This document shows positions 1-7,742 of a stretch of DNA of 64,000 bases, in pieces. Under the pieces are notes generated by a model. The model was given only the letters and a program-made list of their open reading frames with translations, did no database searches and was not told the origin of the DNA. The stretch's first letter is position 1. Each line of letters starts with the position of its first letter. The stretch is from assembly GCA_030041515.1 (NCBI GenBank), contig JASHNS010000027.1, forward strand, positions 18,319 through 82,318, given 5' to 3'. Both the position numbers and the translations under genes were made by a program. The stretch is from Acidobacteriaceae bacterium (GTDB lineage Bacteria > Acidobacteriota > Terriglobia > Terriglobales > Acidobacteriaceae).

Positions 1-1
1 C

Positions 2-1510
2 GGCAGCCTCCTGCAGGGACAAAAAGGCGCCTACTCGAACATTCGCCTTCCGGCGGTTCTGCCCATCGGCTTTACCGGCCATCGCCGCCTTCCGGATGAA
101 GCCGCTTCTCGGGCTGTCCTCCACGAATTTCTGCGCGCATACAAGGCCTCCACCCCCGCAATCGTCTATGGCGTGTCCTCGGCCGCAGCGGGCGGGGATC
201 TGCTTTTCGCTGAAAGCTGCCTGGAACTGGGTATCCCGCTGCGTATTCTGCTGCCGATGCCCGCCGAGGAATTCCGCGATGACTTCGACCCGGAAGGCTG
301 GTCGCGTGCTCAAGGTGTCATGGTGCGCGCCATCTCCGTTGAGGTGACCGGTGAAGGCGGCGACCGCCCCGAACGGTACTACGAATGTGGAATCCGCACG
401 GTACAGCAGTCGCGGTTGCTCGTTGCGCTGTGGGATGGCGAAGATGCGCGCGGGCGCGGAGGCACAGCCGAGATTGTCGATTTCGCCGATAAGGTCGGTC
501 GCCCTGTCGTGTGCTTCCACAGCCAGACGGGCGCTCGGCGCGATCTCCACGCCGACAGGATGGCCCGGCTCCTCGACGATCCGGAGCTGGATTTCCTGAA
601 CCGGCTGCCCGACGCAGGCGTGCCTCCACCCTCCGGCCCGGGGCTGCGTCTCGCGCGCGCCTGGTTCGACAAGATCGACGCCAATGCCAATCATTTTGCG
701 CCGCGCTCCCGCAAGCTGGCCACCGTTCCGGTCACGTGGACGGCGGCGGCTGCGCTGTTCAGCGGTGTCGCGGCGCGCGCGCCCGGAGCGACGTTGTGGA
801 TGGGCCTGAGCGCCGCGATGGGCGTGGTCGCGGCCGTGCTGCCGTCGCTGCTGCGCCTCGACCACTGGCAGCGCCTGTGGGCGCGCACCCGAACCGCCGC
901 GGAGGTTTGCCGCTCCATGATTGCCTTGTGGCCCACGCCGGGCGACTACGACCTGATCGGCCCGGAGGCCATCCCGGAGCTGTCCGGCGTCCTGCTTTCG
1001 CTCAATTTCCTGCACAGCAGCGATGCGGCACGCTCAGAGGTTTCCCTCGAGGAATTTCGAAAGGAGTACAGCGAAAAGCGGCTCCAGAATCAAATCGACT
1101 ATTTTGACGGAAAGTCGGCCGAGTCGGAACGCGACGGCAACCGCTTTCGCCTCCTGACCTGGACCAGTTCCGGATTGGCGCTCCTGGTGGCCGCCTGGTG
1201 GTTTTCAGGCCGGCTCGATCCGGCGGGCTTGCATCACCATGCCGCCGCCCGCTGGATTCCGCTGCTCATCTCTGCCCTGTTTCAGGTCGCCACCGTCGCC
1301 GGGGCGATGGTGGTCATTCGCGACTGCGACCGCCGCCAGCGGCGTTTTCGCGAGCTGGAACTATGGCTGAGCAACTGGAAGCCGCAGTTTGAGGCGTTGC
1401 ACACGCTGCGCTCCGTTCTCGAAATCGCCGCGCGCATCGAACGTGCGCTGCTTGTGGAACTGCTGGAGTGGCGCTCGCTCATGCGCCATGCAAAATTGCC
1501 GAGGAAGTGA
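2..1510 (+). CDS. SLOG sensor domain fused to SLATT-like transmembrane region (5' partial)
   Basis: The reading frame is open from base 2, so the true start lies outside the window; 502 residues are visible. Residues about 20-170 look like a SLOG (Rossmann-like nucleotide-derivative sensor) domain: GFTGHRRLP, an A-GGD motif, LGIPLRILLP, EFRDDF and a late GGTAEIVDFA segment. Four hydrophobic segments follow: two near residues 240-285 and two near 395-445. They resemble the SLATT membrane effector fold, including an RLQNQIDYFDGKS stretch before the second pair and a C-terminal ERALLVELLEW. SLOG-SLATT proteins are predicted to sense a nucleotide signal and perturb the membrane in antiphage conflict. 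The stop is 4 bp before the next gene (patatin), so the two are very probably co-translated. Substrate and ligand are unknown. The domain call is by motif only. Confidence 0.7.
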   Translation, partial: GSLLQGQKGAYSNIRLPAVLPIGFTGHRRLPDEAASRAVLHEFLRAYKASTPAIVYGVSSAAAGGDLLFAESCLELGIPLRILLPMPAEEFRDDFDPEGWSRAQGVMVRAISVEVTGEGGDRPERYYECGIRTVQQSRLLVALWDGEDARGRGGTAEIVDFADKVGRPVVCFHSQTGARRDLHADRMARLLDDPELDFLNRLPDAGVPPPSGPGLRLARAWFDKIDANANHFAPRSRKLATVPVTWTAAAALFSGVAARAPGATLWMGLSAAMGVVAAVLPSLLRLDHWQRLWARTRTAAEVCRSMIALWPTPGDYDLIGPEAIPELSGVLLSLNFLHSSDAARSEVSLEEFRKEYSEKRLQNQIDYFDGKSAESERDGNRFRLLTWTSSGLALLVAAWWFSGRLDPAGLHHHAAARWIPLLISALFQVATVAGAMVVIRDCDRRQRRFRELELWLSNWKPQFEALHTLRSVLEIAARIERALLVELLEWRSLMRHAKLPRK

Positions 1511-1514
1511 ACCC

Positions 1515-2627
1515 GTGAAACGCATTCTTTCCCTTGACGGTGGCGGCATTCGTGGTGTCTTCAGCCTCGAAATCCTCCTGCACATGCAGAAACTGCTGCG
1601 CAATCATTACGGCCGCGGCGATTTTCTTCTGCGGGATCACTTCGATTTTTTCGCCGGCACCAGTACCGGCGCCATCATCGCGGCCTGCCTCGCCTGGGGT
1701 TACTCCGTCGAGCAGATCCTGGATCTGTATGTCCGGTTCGGAAAGAAGATGTTCCAGCCGGTTCCCTGGTATCGCCCGCTGAAGCGGTATGGTATATCGC
1801 GCTTCAATGCCCAGCCTCTTTCCCAGATGCTGGAGCGGATCTTCTCGGAGGATGGGGAAGGCAAAGTGCCCGCGCTGCTGGGGACGGAGAAGCTGCGCAT
1901 GCCCGATGGCGCCCTGAAGCTTTTGCTGGTGGTGGTGCGCAACCACACCACCGGCTCTGCATGGCCGGTGACGAACAACCCTTACGCGGAGTTCAATCAG
2001 CGCGAACAGGACGAGTGTAATCTCGACATCCCGCTTTACAAGCTGGTTCGCGCCAGTACGGCTGCGCCCGTTTACTTCGATCCCGAAGTGATCGATCTGG
2101 GCAGGCAGCGCAGGCGCAGGTACGTTTTTGTCGATGGCTCAATCACTCCCTACAACAATCCCGCGCTGATCGCCGCGTTGACTGCCATTCTGCCCTGTTA
2201 CCATCTCGAGTGGGAGACCGGCCCGGACAAGATCCGAATGATCTCGCTGGGCACGCTGCGGTTTCCCTCAGGACTGCCCCCAACCGCGCATCACCTTTGG
2301 GTCGGCTACAACGCCTCGCATATTCCCGCGGCGCTCATCCAGGGCATTGCTTCCGAGCAGGACTATCTCTGTCGCTGTCTCGGCGAGTGCCTGTACGGCG
2401 AGCCGATCGACAGCGAAGTGAAGAGTCTGGTCGGCGTACCGCTTCCGGGGCAGAGCTGGTTCAGCTATATACGCTACAACCGCTCGTTCAAAGCAGCCGA
2501 GGTCACAGATCTGCTGCGCGAGCACCCCAGTCTCGCGCGGCTCGATGCTGTCCATGCCATCCCGGTGCTGCGCCGGCTGGGCGAGCGCTATGCCGCTGAG
2601 CATGTAAAGCCGGAGCATTTGATTTGA
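1515..2627 (+). CDS. patatin-like phospholipase
   Basis: A 370-residue protein using GTG 4 bp after the preceding stop. This start places the first patatin motif at the N-terminus, as usual in the family. Seen: oxyanion-hole motif DGGGIRG (residues 9-15), nucleophile elbow GTSTG (about residue 48) and the catalytic-aspartate motif VDGS (about 205). These make up the Ser-Asp dyad of patatin lipid acyl hydrolases. There is no signal peptide, so it is probably cytosolic and acts on the inner membrane. Bacterial patatins are effectors in cyclic-nucleotide (CBASS) and related defences, and the fused SLOG/membrane protein directly upstream favours such a role here (inference). A housekeeping lipase is the alternative. 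Confidence 0.85.
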   Translation: MKRILSLDGGGIRGVFSLEILLHMQKLLRNHYGRGDFLLRDHFDFFAGTSTGAIIAACLAWGYSVEQILDLYVRFGKKMFQPVPWYRPLKRYGISRFNAQPLSQMLERIFSEDGEGKVPALLGTEKLRMPDGALKLLLVVVRNHTTGSAWPVTNNPYAEFNQREQDECNLDIPLYKLVRASTAAPVYFDPEVIDLGRQRRRRYVFVDGSITPYNNPALIAALTAILPCYHLEWETGPDKIRMISLGTLRFPSGLPPTAHHLWVGYNASHIPAALIQGIASEQDYLCRCLGECLYGEPIDSEVKSLVGVPLPGQSWFSYIRYNRSFKAAEVTDLLREHPSLARLDAVHAIPVLRRLGERYAAEHVKPEHLI

Positions 2628-2680
2628 TCCCTCGGCCCAGAACGAATGGAATCGTGCAAAAATCACGGTGGAGGGAAGCG

Positions 2681-2908
2681 ATGCCGGGGACTTGCCGAAA
2701 GGTATTTGCCATCCTCGGTGCCGCCGTGGTGTCGCTGGGGCTTCTCTGGCTGACAGCGGTTGCTGCGGATCGCGTGACCGTTTGGCTCTTTGCGCATCCA
2801 GGCGGCGCCCAGAGCCGCACGGCGATTTTTGCGGCCGCATGCTTCTTCTTTGCGGCCATGGCGGTTGCGCGGCGACGGCAGCGACAGCCGGTCGCGCGTC
2901 TGCGCTAG
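2681..2908 (+). CDS. small two-helix membrane protein
   Basis: Encodes 75 residues with two hydrophobic helices (about 7-30 and 48-62) and a basic tail ending RRRQRQPVARLR. ATG is preceded by GGAGGGAA at good spacing, which decides the start. It begins 53 bp after the patatin gene on the same strand and so may be a third member of that unit. Its 3' end overlaps the convergent EamA gene by 4 bp. No family recognised; an immunity or pore-forming partner is possible but unproven. Confidence 0.5.
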   Translation: MPGTCRKVFAILGAAVVSLGLLWLTAVAADRVTVWLFAHPGGAQSRTAIFAAACFFFAAMAVARRRQRQPVARLR

Positions 2909-3294
2909 AACGCCAGCAGCGTCACGCCCACGCACACCAGAAGAGCGGCCGTCCAGCGCCGCCTGTCGACGTTTTCCTTCAGGAAGATCTTCGCCGCGAC
3001 CGCGTTCGTCACGAAGGTGAGCGATGTGGCGGCCGGACCGATCAGGCTCAGTTCACGATGGCTCAGCGCAAAGAGCAAAGAGAAAAAACTCAGCGCCAGG
3101 CAGACCACTCCCACGCCAAAGCGCCCGTTCGAGAGGACCGCGGCAATCGCGCCGAGCATCCCACGCCGCGCGCGGATCACATCCAGGTCGCCGATCTGCC
3201 GCATTGCGGAGGCGGTAAGAATGTCGCCCGCCGTCGCCGTAATGACAACGCTGGCGATCATGGCGATGGTGGTGAGGATCTGCAGGGGAGTCAA
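2905..3294 (-). CDS. half-size EamA/SMR-like membrane protein (second of pair)
   Basis: A 129-residue protein with four predicted transmembrane helices and the EamA/SMR-like ending (about residues 80-125, with an LKENVDRRRW loop before the last helix). It is half the length of a 10-helix EamA exporter. The start overlaps the stop of the upstream gene by 4 bp, so the two are translationally coupled and probably form a heterodimer, as ArnE/ArnF do when flipping undecaprenyl-linked sugars. The pair follows hpnJ on the same strand, suggesting a lipid or lipid-linked substrate (inference). Confidence 0.75.
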   Translation of the reverse strand: MTPLQILTTIAMIASVVITATAGDILTASAMRQIGDLDVIRARRGMLGAIAAVLSNGRFGVGVVCLALSFFSLLFALSHRELSLIGPAATSLTFVTNAVAAKIFLKENVDRRRWTAALLVCVGVTLLAF

Positions 3295-3725
3295 AGCAGC
3301 GCCTCCTCGAGAACCGCCTCTTCCTCAGGTTCCGGCTGCCCGTTGCCGTGATCCGTATAGGAGGGGCCGCGCGTCACAAAACCCACACCCGCAGTGATGA
3401 AGACCACCCCCAGCCAGCGCAAGGGAGAAACCTGCTCGTGCAGCCAGAAGCGCGCCAGAAAAGTCATGATGACGTAGCCCAGCGAGCTGGCTGGGAGCAC
3501 CCACGTCAGATCGGCCCAGGAGAGTGCGGTCAGGTACGAGGCGAAAAAACCGCACAGCAGCACGATACCGGCCGCTACCCAGGGAGAGAAGATCGCGTGG
3601 ATCATTTCTGCCGGATGATGCAGAGAGACCGGGCCCAGGGTTTTCATCCCGCGGGCGAGAAGAGTATCGCCCAGTGAGGAAGTCAGGGTAACCGCAGCCA
3701 GGACCAAATACCGGCGGAATGTCAT
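3291..3725 (-). CDS. half-size EamA/SMR-like membrane protein (first of pair)
   Basis: A 144-residue, four-helix protein. The ATG giving MTFRRYLVLAAV is chosen because the open frame upstream is not hydrophobic. The HEQVSPLRWLGVVFITAGVGF ending is typical of EamA repeats. A soluble acidic C-tail (PEPEEEAVLEEALL) follows the last helix. It lies 79 bp downstream of hpnJ and overlaps the next EamA gene by 4 bp. An exporter or flippase half is the best reading; the substrate is unknown. Confidence 0.75.
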   Translation of the reverse strand: MTFRRYLVLAAVTLTSSLGDTLLARGMKTLGPVSLHHPAEMIHAIFSPWVAAGIVLLCGFFASYLTALSWADLTWVLPASSLGYVIMTFLARFWLHEQVSPLRWLGVVFITAGVGFVTRGPSYTDHGNGQPEPEEEAVLEEALL

Positions 3726-3804
3726 CGTGGATCTCGTCACGCGGCCGCCAACCCCCAACACGGATCTGCAGCCACTCTCGCGGCTGGCCGCCCGAAGGTC
3801 TGCA

Positions 3805-5289
3805 TTATGCTTCCGCGTTCACCGCGGAGTTGGAGCCATTTTCGCCCGACTTTTGCGTGCGCGTCTCTTTCACCATGCGATCCCGCTGCGCCCGCAACTT
3901 CAGGAACGATTTCGATTCCTGATAGAGCCGCCCCAGGTCGCGGTTGACAATGGCCTTGCTGATCACCCGCCACGCCGCTTTGGGCCGGAAGAAATACTCG
4001 TCGTAGAAGCGGTTCACCATCTCCAGCACGTACTCGGCGGGAAGGCCGGGATACTCGATGTGCGCGATCTGGTGTCCGCCCTCATCCACCATCTTGTTGC
4101 CATTGGTGATGAAGCCATTCACGCGCGCGTACTCATACAGCTCCGTGCCCGGAAACGCGTGCGCAACCGAAACCTGAATGGTTTCCACATCCAGCGATTT
4201 GGCGAACTGGATGGTATTGCGAATCGATTCCTTCGTTTCGCCTGGCAAGCCGAGGATGAAATCCCCGTGGATGGTGAGCCCCAGCTTATGACAGTCGCGC
4301 GCAAAATCGCGCGCCCGCTCCACGGTGGCGCCCTTCTTGATGTTCTTCAGAATCTGTGGATCGCCCGATTCGAAGCCGACGATCAGCAGCCGGCATCCCG
4401 CATCGCGCATGGCTTTCAGCGTGTCGTAGTCAGTGGTCACGCGCGAGGTGCTCGACCAGGTCAGCTTCAGCGGCTTCAGTTTGCCGCATAATTCGACTGT
4501 CCGTGCCTTCTGGATGTTGAACGTATCGTCGTCGAAGAAGAACTCCTTCACATTGGGCCACAGTTCCTTGGCGTGTGCCATTTCCGCGGCGACATCATCC
4601 GTGGAGCGCTTGCGCCACGCGTGTCCGCTGGTGGTCTGCGGCCAAAGGCAGAAGGTGCACTGTGCCGGGCAGCCCCGCGTCGTGTACAGCGACACAAACG
4701 GATGCAGCAGGAACGGGACGTTGTACTTCGTTACGTCCAGATCGCGCTTGTACACATCCGTGACCCACGGCAGCGCGTCGAGATTTTCAATCTGCGGGCG
4801 GTCGGGGTTGTGGACGACCTGACCGTCTTTGCGATAGCTGATGCCGAGGATCTCGCTGAGCGGCTTACCGTTCGCGTACTCGACGACGGAGTAGTCGAAT
4901 TCGCGCCGGCAGATGAAATCGAGGGCCTTGCACTCGGTCAGCGCCTTATCCGGGTCAGTGGTCACGGGCGGGCCGACGAAACAAATCTTGATGTTCGGAT
5001 ACGTATCCTTGACCTTCTCGGCCCAGCGCTGGTCGCCACTCCACGCGATGGTGCTGGTGAAGAGGACGAGAAACTCGTAGTCCTTCAGGATCTCTACGAC
5101 CTGCGGCCACGAGATGTGGTGCGGATTGGCGTCGAGCAGGCGCGCGCCTTCCAGCATGCCGGCGGGATAGGCCAGCCAGACAGGGTACCAGTAGGACTCG
5201 ATTTCGCGCGTGGCCGGCCACCGTGAGCTGGCTCCGCCATCGAAGTTCTCAAACGACGGGGGGTTGAGGAATAAAGTCTTCAGGGGCAT
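3805..5289 (-). CDS. hpnJ: HpnJ-type radical SAM enzyme of hopanoid biosynthesis
   Basis: A 494-residue protein starting LKTLFLNPPSFENFDGG after MP, a characteristic HpnJ opening. Residues 1-150 form a B12-binding-like Rossmann domain. The radical SAM core has the CxxxCxxC cluster motif (CPAQCTFC, about residue 205), then a FFFDDDTFNI strand and a GFESGDPQIL segment. HpnJ-family enzymes are needed to make the cyclitol-ether head group of bacteriohopanetetrol (ring contraction of the glucosamine form). It lies 69 bp after a tolC-like gene and 79 bp before the paired EamA genes on the same strand. No other hopanoid genes are adjacent. Confidence is high for the family; the specific reaction is from family knowledge. 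Confidence 0.88.
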   Translation of the reverse strand: MPLKTLFLNPPSFENFDGGASSRWPATREIESYWYPVWLAYPAGMLEGARLLDANPHHISWPQVVEILKDYEFLVLFTSTIAWSGDQRWAEKVKDTYPNIKICFVGPPVTTDPDKALTECKALDFICRREFDYSVVEYANGKPLSEILGISYRKDGQVVHNPDRPQIENLDALPWVTDVYKRDLDVTKYNVPFLLHPFVSLYTTRGCPAQCTFCLWPQTTSGHAWRKRSTDDVAAEMAHAKELWPNVKEFFFDDDTFNIQKARTVELCGKLKPLKLTWSSTSRVTTDYDTLKAMRDAGCRLLIVGFESGDPQILKNIKKGATVERARDFARDCHKLGLTIHGDFILGLPGETKESIRNTIQFAKSLDVETIQVSVAHAFPGTELYEYARVNGFITNGNKMVDEGGHQIAHIEYPGLPAEYVLEMVNRFYDEYFFRPKAAWRVISKAIVNRDLGRLYQESKSFLKLRAQRDRMVKETRTQKSGENGSNSAVNAEA

Positions 5290-5358
5290 CGGGTTCCCAT
5301 TAGTTTAACACCGGGGATGCGCCGCCGTTGCGGTCTGTAAGTATCGGTATCTGCTGGA

Positions 5359-6738
5359 TTAAGGCTGTGAGGAAATCCCGGGATTCTGCGCCGTGCCCTG
5401 CACACTGGCGCCTGCAGGCGCCGTCAGCGACGATTGCACCCAGCTGGTGATCTGGCCGGTCGCGCGCATCAGGTTCAGTTGGACCTTCATCAGCGCAAAA
5501 TCTGCGTCGAGCACGTCCTCGTAGCGTTCGCGTTCCTCGATTTCTGCCTGCCGTGCCTGAATCGGGGTTGCCGCCGGCGTCGCCGGCGAGCCCGATCCGT
5601 TGGCCAGTTCGCTCTGGACTGACTTCAATTGCTCCTGTGAGAGTTCATCCTGAATATGCGCAACGCGCTGCTGCGCCGCCAGCTCGCGAATGGTGCGGCG
5701 CATGGTCAGCGTCTCCTCGCTCACCTGACTCCGTGACGCCTCAGCATCCGCCTCCGCCCTGAGCGCTGCGGCCCGTGAGACGCGCGCTGCGGCCCGCTTT
5801 GCGGCATCGAAAATCGGTAACGTGATCTGAAAACCGATGCCGGCGTTGTTGTACTGAAATACCTTGTAGAACGTCTTGTAGTCGGCGAAGGGTTCGAAAT
5901 AGCTGTACTGGGCCCCGAACGTAATCAGCGGCCGAAAGTTTTGCCTTGAATCGCCGAACGCCTCATAAAACTTCGACCTGGCATTGGCAAATGCTGCGGC
6001 GAGGCCGGCATTGTTCTGCACGGCGAGCCGGTCGTCGTCTCCGGCGCTCAGGGCCGGCGCGGGGGGAACGCTGCTGCTGACGGTCGTCAGCCCGTCCGCG
6101 GTCAATCCCGTCAGATGTCCCAGTTTCTGGCGCATCTCATCCGCGTCGTTCTCCAGATGGATGCGCTTCTCATCCACCTGCGCCGCTGTCAACTCTGCCT
6201 GCAGCTGAGAGGAGCGCGGATCCACGCCTGCCTGCACGCGCTGCTGCTCGATCTGCACAAGCTGGTCGGCGTCGTTCTTTTCCTCGTCCAGCGCAGCGAT
6301 CTCCTTCAGATCGTGATCCAGTTCCACGTAATCCAGAGCCACGTCCGCGGCAACCTGCTGCTGAGTATCCTTCAGGTTCAGCGTCGCGCTCTGCAGCGCC
6401 TGCTGGGCGGAGCGAATGTAATCTCGCTGTGAGAAGGAGAAAGCCAACGACTGCGAAGACGCCGTAAAGAGCGATGGCTCACCCAGCGGAAAGCCGTAAG
6501 CATATCCGGGGGTCGTGCCCATCGTGAGGTTGGGTATGTACACATCTTTACTTTGAGTAAGAGATGCTGCGGCCTGCTGAACGCCCGCCGCCGCGGCGTG
6601 AACTGTCGGGCTGTTTTTCTCCGCCAGTGCAACCGCGGTGGAAAGAGAAATCTGGGCCCGCGCGGCGAGCGGCAGAACCAGCGCCAGCACAAGCCCGGCT
6701 GCTCCCGGCGCGGTTTTTCGTCTTCCCGATCCTGGCAT
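5359..6738 (-). CDS. TolC-family outer-membrane efflux protein
   Basis: A 459-residue protein from the ATG giving MPGSGRRKT, followed by a signal peptide (LVLALVLPLAARAQ). It then has alternating long alpha-helical stretches and the AL-----A---LTQSKD type repeat of outer-membrane efflux proteins, with two homologous halves. Segments such as NAGIGFQITLPIFDAAKRAA mark the second beta-strand/helix junction of TolC proteins. It is the third gene of an adaptor-TPR-TolC run with gaps of 9 and 17 bp. It probably forms the outer-membrane duct of a tripartite exporter, though no inner-membrane pump is encoded here. Confidence 0.85.
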   Translation of the reverse strand: MPGSGRRKTAPGAAGLVLALVLPLAARAQISLSTAVALAEKNSPTVHAAAAGVQQAAASLTQSKDVYIPNLTMGTTPGYAYGFPLGEPSLFTASSQSLAFSFSQRDYIRSAQQALQSATLNLKDTQQQVAADVALDYVELDHDLKEIAALDEEKNDADQLVQIEQQRVQAGVDPRSSQLQAELTAAQVDEKRIHLENDADEMRQKLGHLTGLTADGLTTVSSSVPPAPALSAGDDDRLAVQNNAGLAAAFANARSKFYEAFGDSRQNFRPLITFGAQYSYFEPFADYKTFYKVFQYNNAGIGFQITLPIFDAAKRAAARVSRAAALRAEADAEASRSQVSEETLTMRRTIRELAAQQRVAHIQDELSQEQLKSVQSELANGSGSPATPAATPIQARQAEIEERERYEDVLDADFALMKVQLNLMRATGQITSWVQSSLTAPAGASVQGTAQNPGISSQP

Positions 6739-6755
6739 CGTTCTGAGTGTACGTC

Positions 6756-7733
6756 TCAGCGGCTGGCCCGCGCCGGTGAACCGGAGGCCGGAATGCGGTA
6801 GCCGGACGCCAGAGCGTGCACCTCGGCGAGCTGCTGCTGCGCTTCCTGTTCCTGGCCGGCATTTTCCAGCAGTTGCGCCAACTGGGCGTGGACGGCAAAG
6901 GACGGTGCGTCCTCTGACTGCGCCGGTGAAGCCAGATACTCCCTGAGCCACTGGATCGCCGTGCGCGGGTCGCGGCCCGTCGCGTTTAGATCGGTGGCAC
7001 CTTCCACCAGGGCCGGACCGTGCTGGCGATCCAGGGCCGCGCCGTTGTAAGCCGCTGTAACCGCGTCGTTCGCGCGTCCGCAGCGCAGGTAAAAGGCAGC
7101 CAGATCCATCCAGGCACTCGCTGGATCTTTCGCCTGAGAGATAGCGGCCCGATAATCGGCTTCGGCGGCAGCGTCGTCTTTTTTCTCCTCTGCGATGCGC
7201 CCCTGAAGGTGCAGCGCATCGTCCGGGTTGACGCTCCGTAACTGCTCGAGCACCGCCTGCGCTCGGCTGAGTCCTCCGCCGGCCACATACGGCGCGCTCA
7301 CGTCAAACTCGCCCAAATCTGAAAGTGCTGCTGCGTTATGCGGGTCCAGTTGCACAGCCTGCTGGAATTCGGCCGCAACCTTGCGAGCCAGTTTGTAGGC
7401 GGCCAGTTTGGACGAGATGCTGGCCGCTTTCTGCCCATACGCGCGGCCCAGCCAGAGGTGGTAATTGCTGTTTGTCGCGTCCAAAAGAGTCGCAGCCTGG
7501 CAGTCGGCAATTGCCTGATCCCATTCCTGCTCTTCGTAATAGACACGACAGCGCAGGTTGTGAGCCTCGGCATCGGAGGGAGTTTGCGCAAGCACGCCGT
7601 TCAGGCTTTGCAGGGCCACGTTCGCTCGTCCCAGACTCAGATCGCGACGAACCGGATTCGCGGTGCTGGCGGACATCGCCAACAGAACGCTCCCCACCGC
7701 GAATGCGCTTCCTGACAGCAACTTCTTCAGCAA
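6756..7733 (-). CDS. periplasmic tetratricopeptide repeat protein
   Basis: A 325-residue protein with an N-terminal signal peptide (GSAFAVGSVLLAMSASTA). Several TPR-like helix pairs follow, e.g. AEAHNLRCRVYYEEQEWDQA, DPHNAAALSDLGEFD, DPASAWMDLAAFYLRCGRA. TPR arrays mediate protein-protein contact, here in the periplasm. It is sandwiched between the adaptor gene (9 bp) and tolC gene (17 bp), so it is probably part of the same exporter, perhaps a scaffold or substrate presenter. No enzymatic motif seen. Confidence 0.75.
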   Translation of the reverse strand: MLKKLLSGSAFAVGSVLLAMSASTANPVRRDLSLGRANVALQSLNGVLAQTPSDAEAHNLRCRVYYEEQEWDQAIADCQAATLLDATNSNYHLWLGRAYGQKAASISSKLAAYKLARKVAAEFQQAVQLDPHNAAALSDLGEFDVSAPYVAGGGLSRAQAVLEQLRSVNPDDALHLQGRIAEEKKDDAAAEADYRAAISQAKDPASAWMDLAAFYLRCGRANDAVTAAYNGAALDRQHGPALVEGATDLNATGRDPRTAIQWLREYLASPAQSEDAPSFAVHAQLAQLLENAGQEQEAQQQLAEVHALASGYRIPASGSPARASR

Positions 7734-7742
7734 ATTGCCCCC

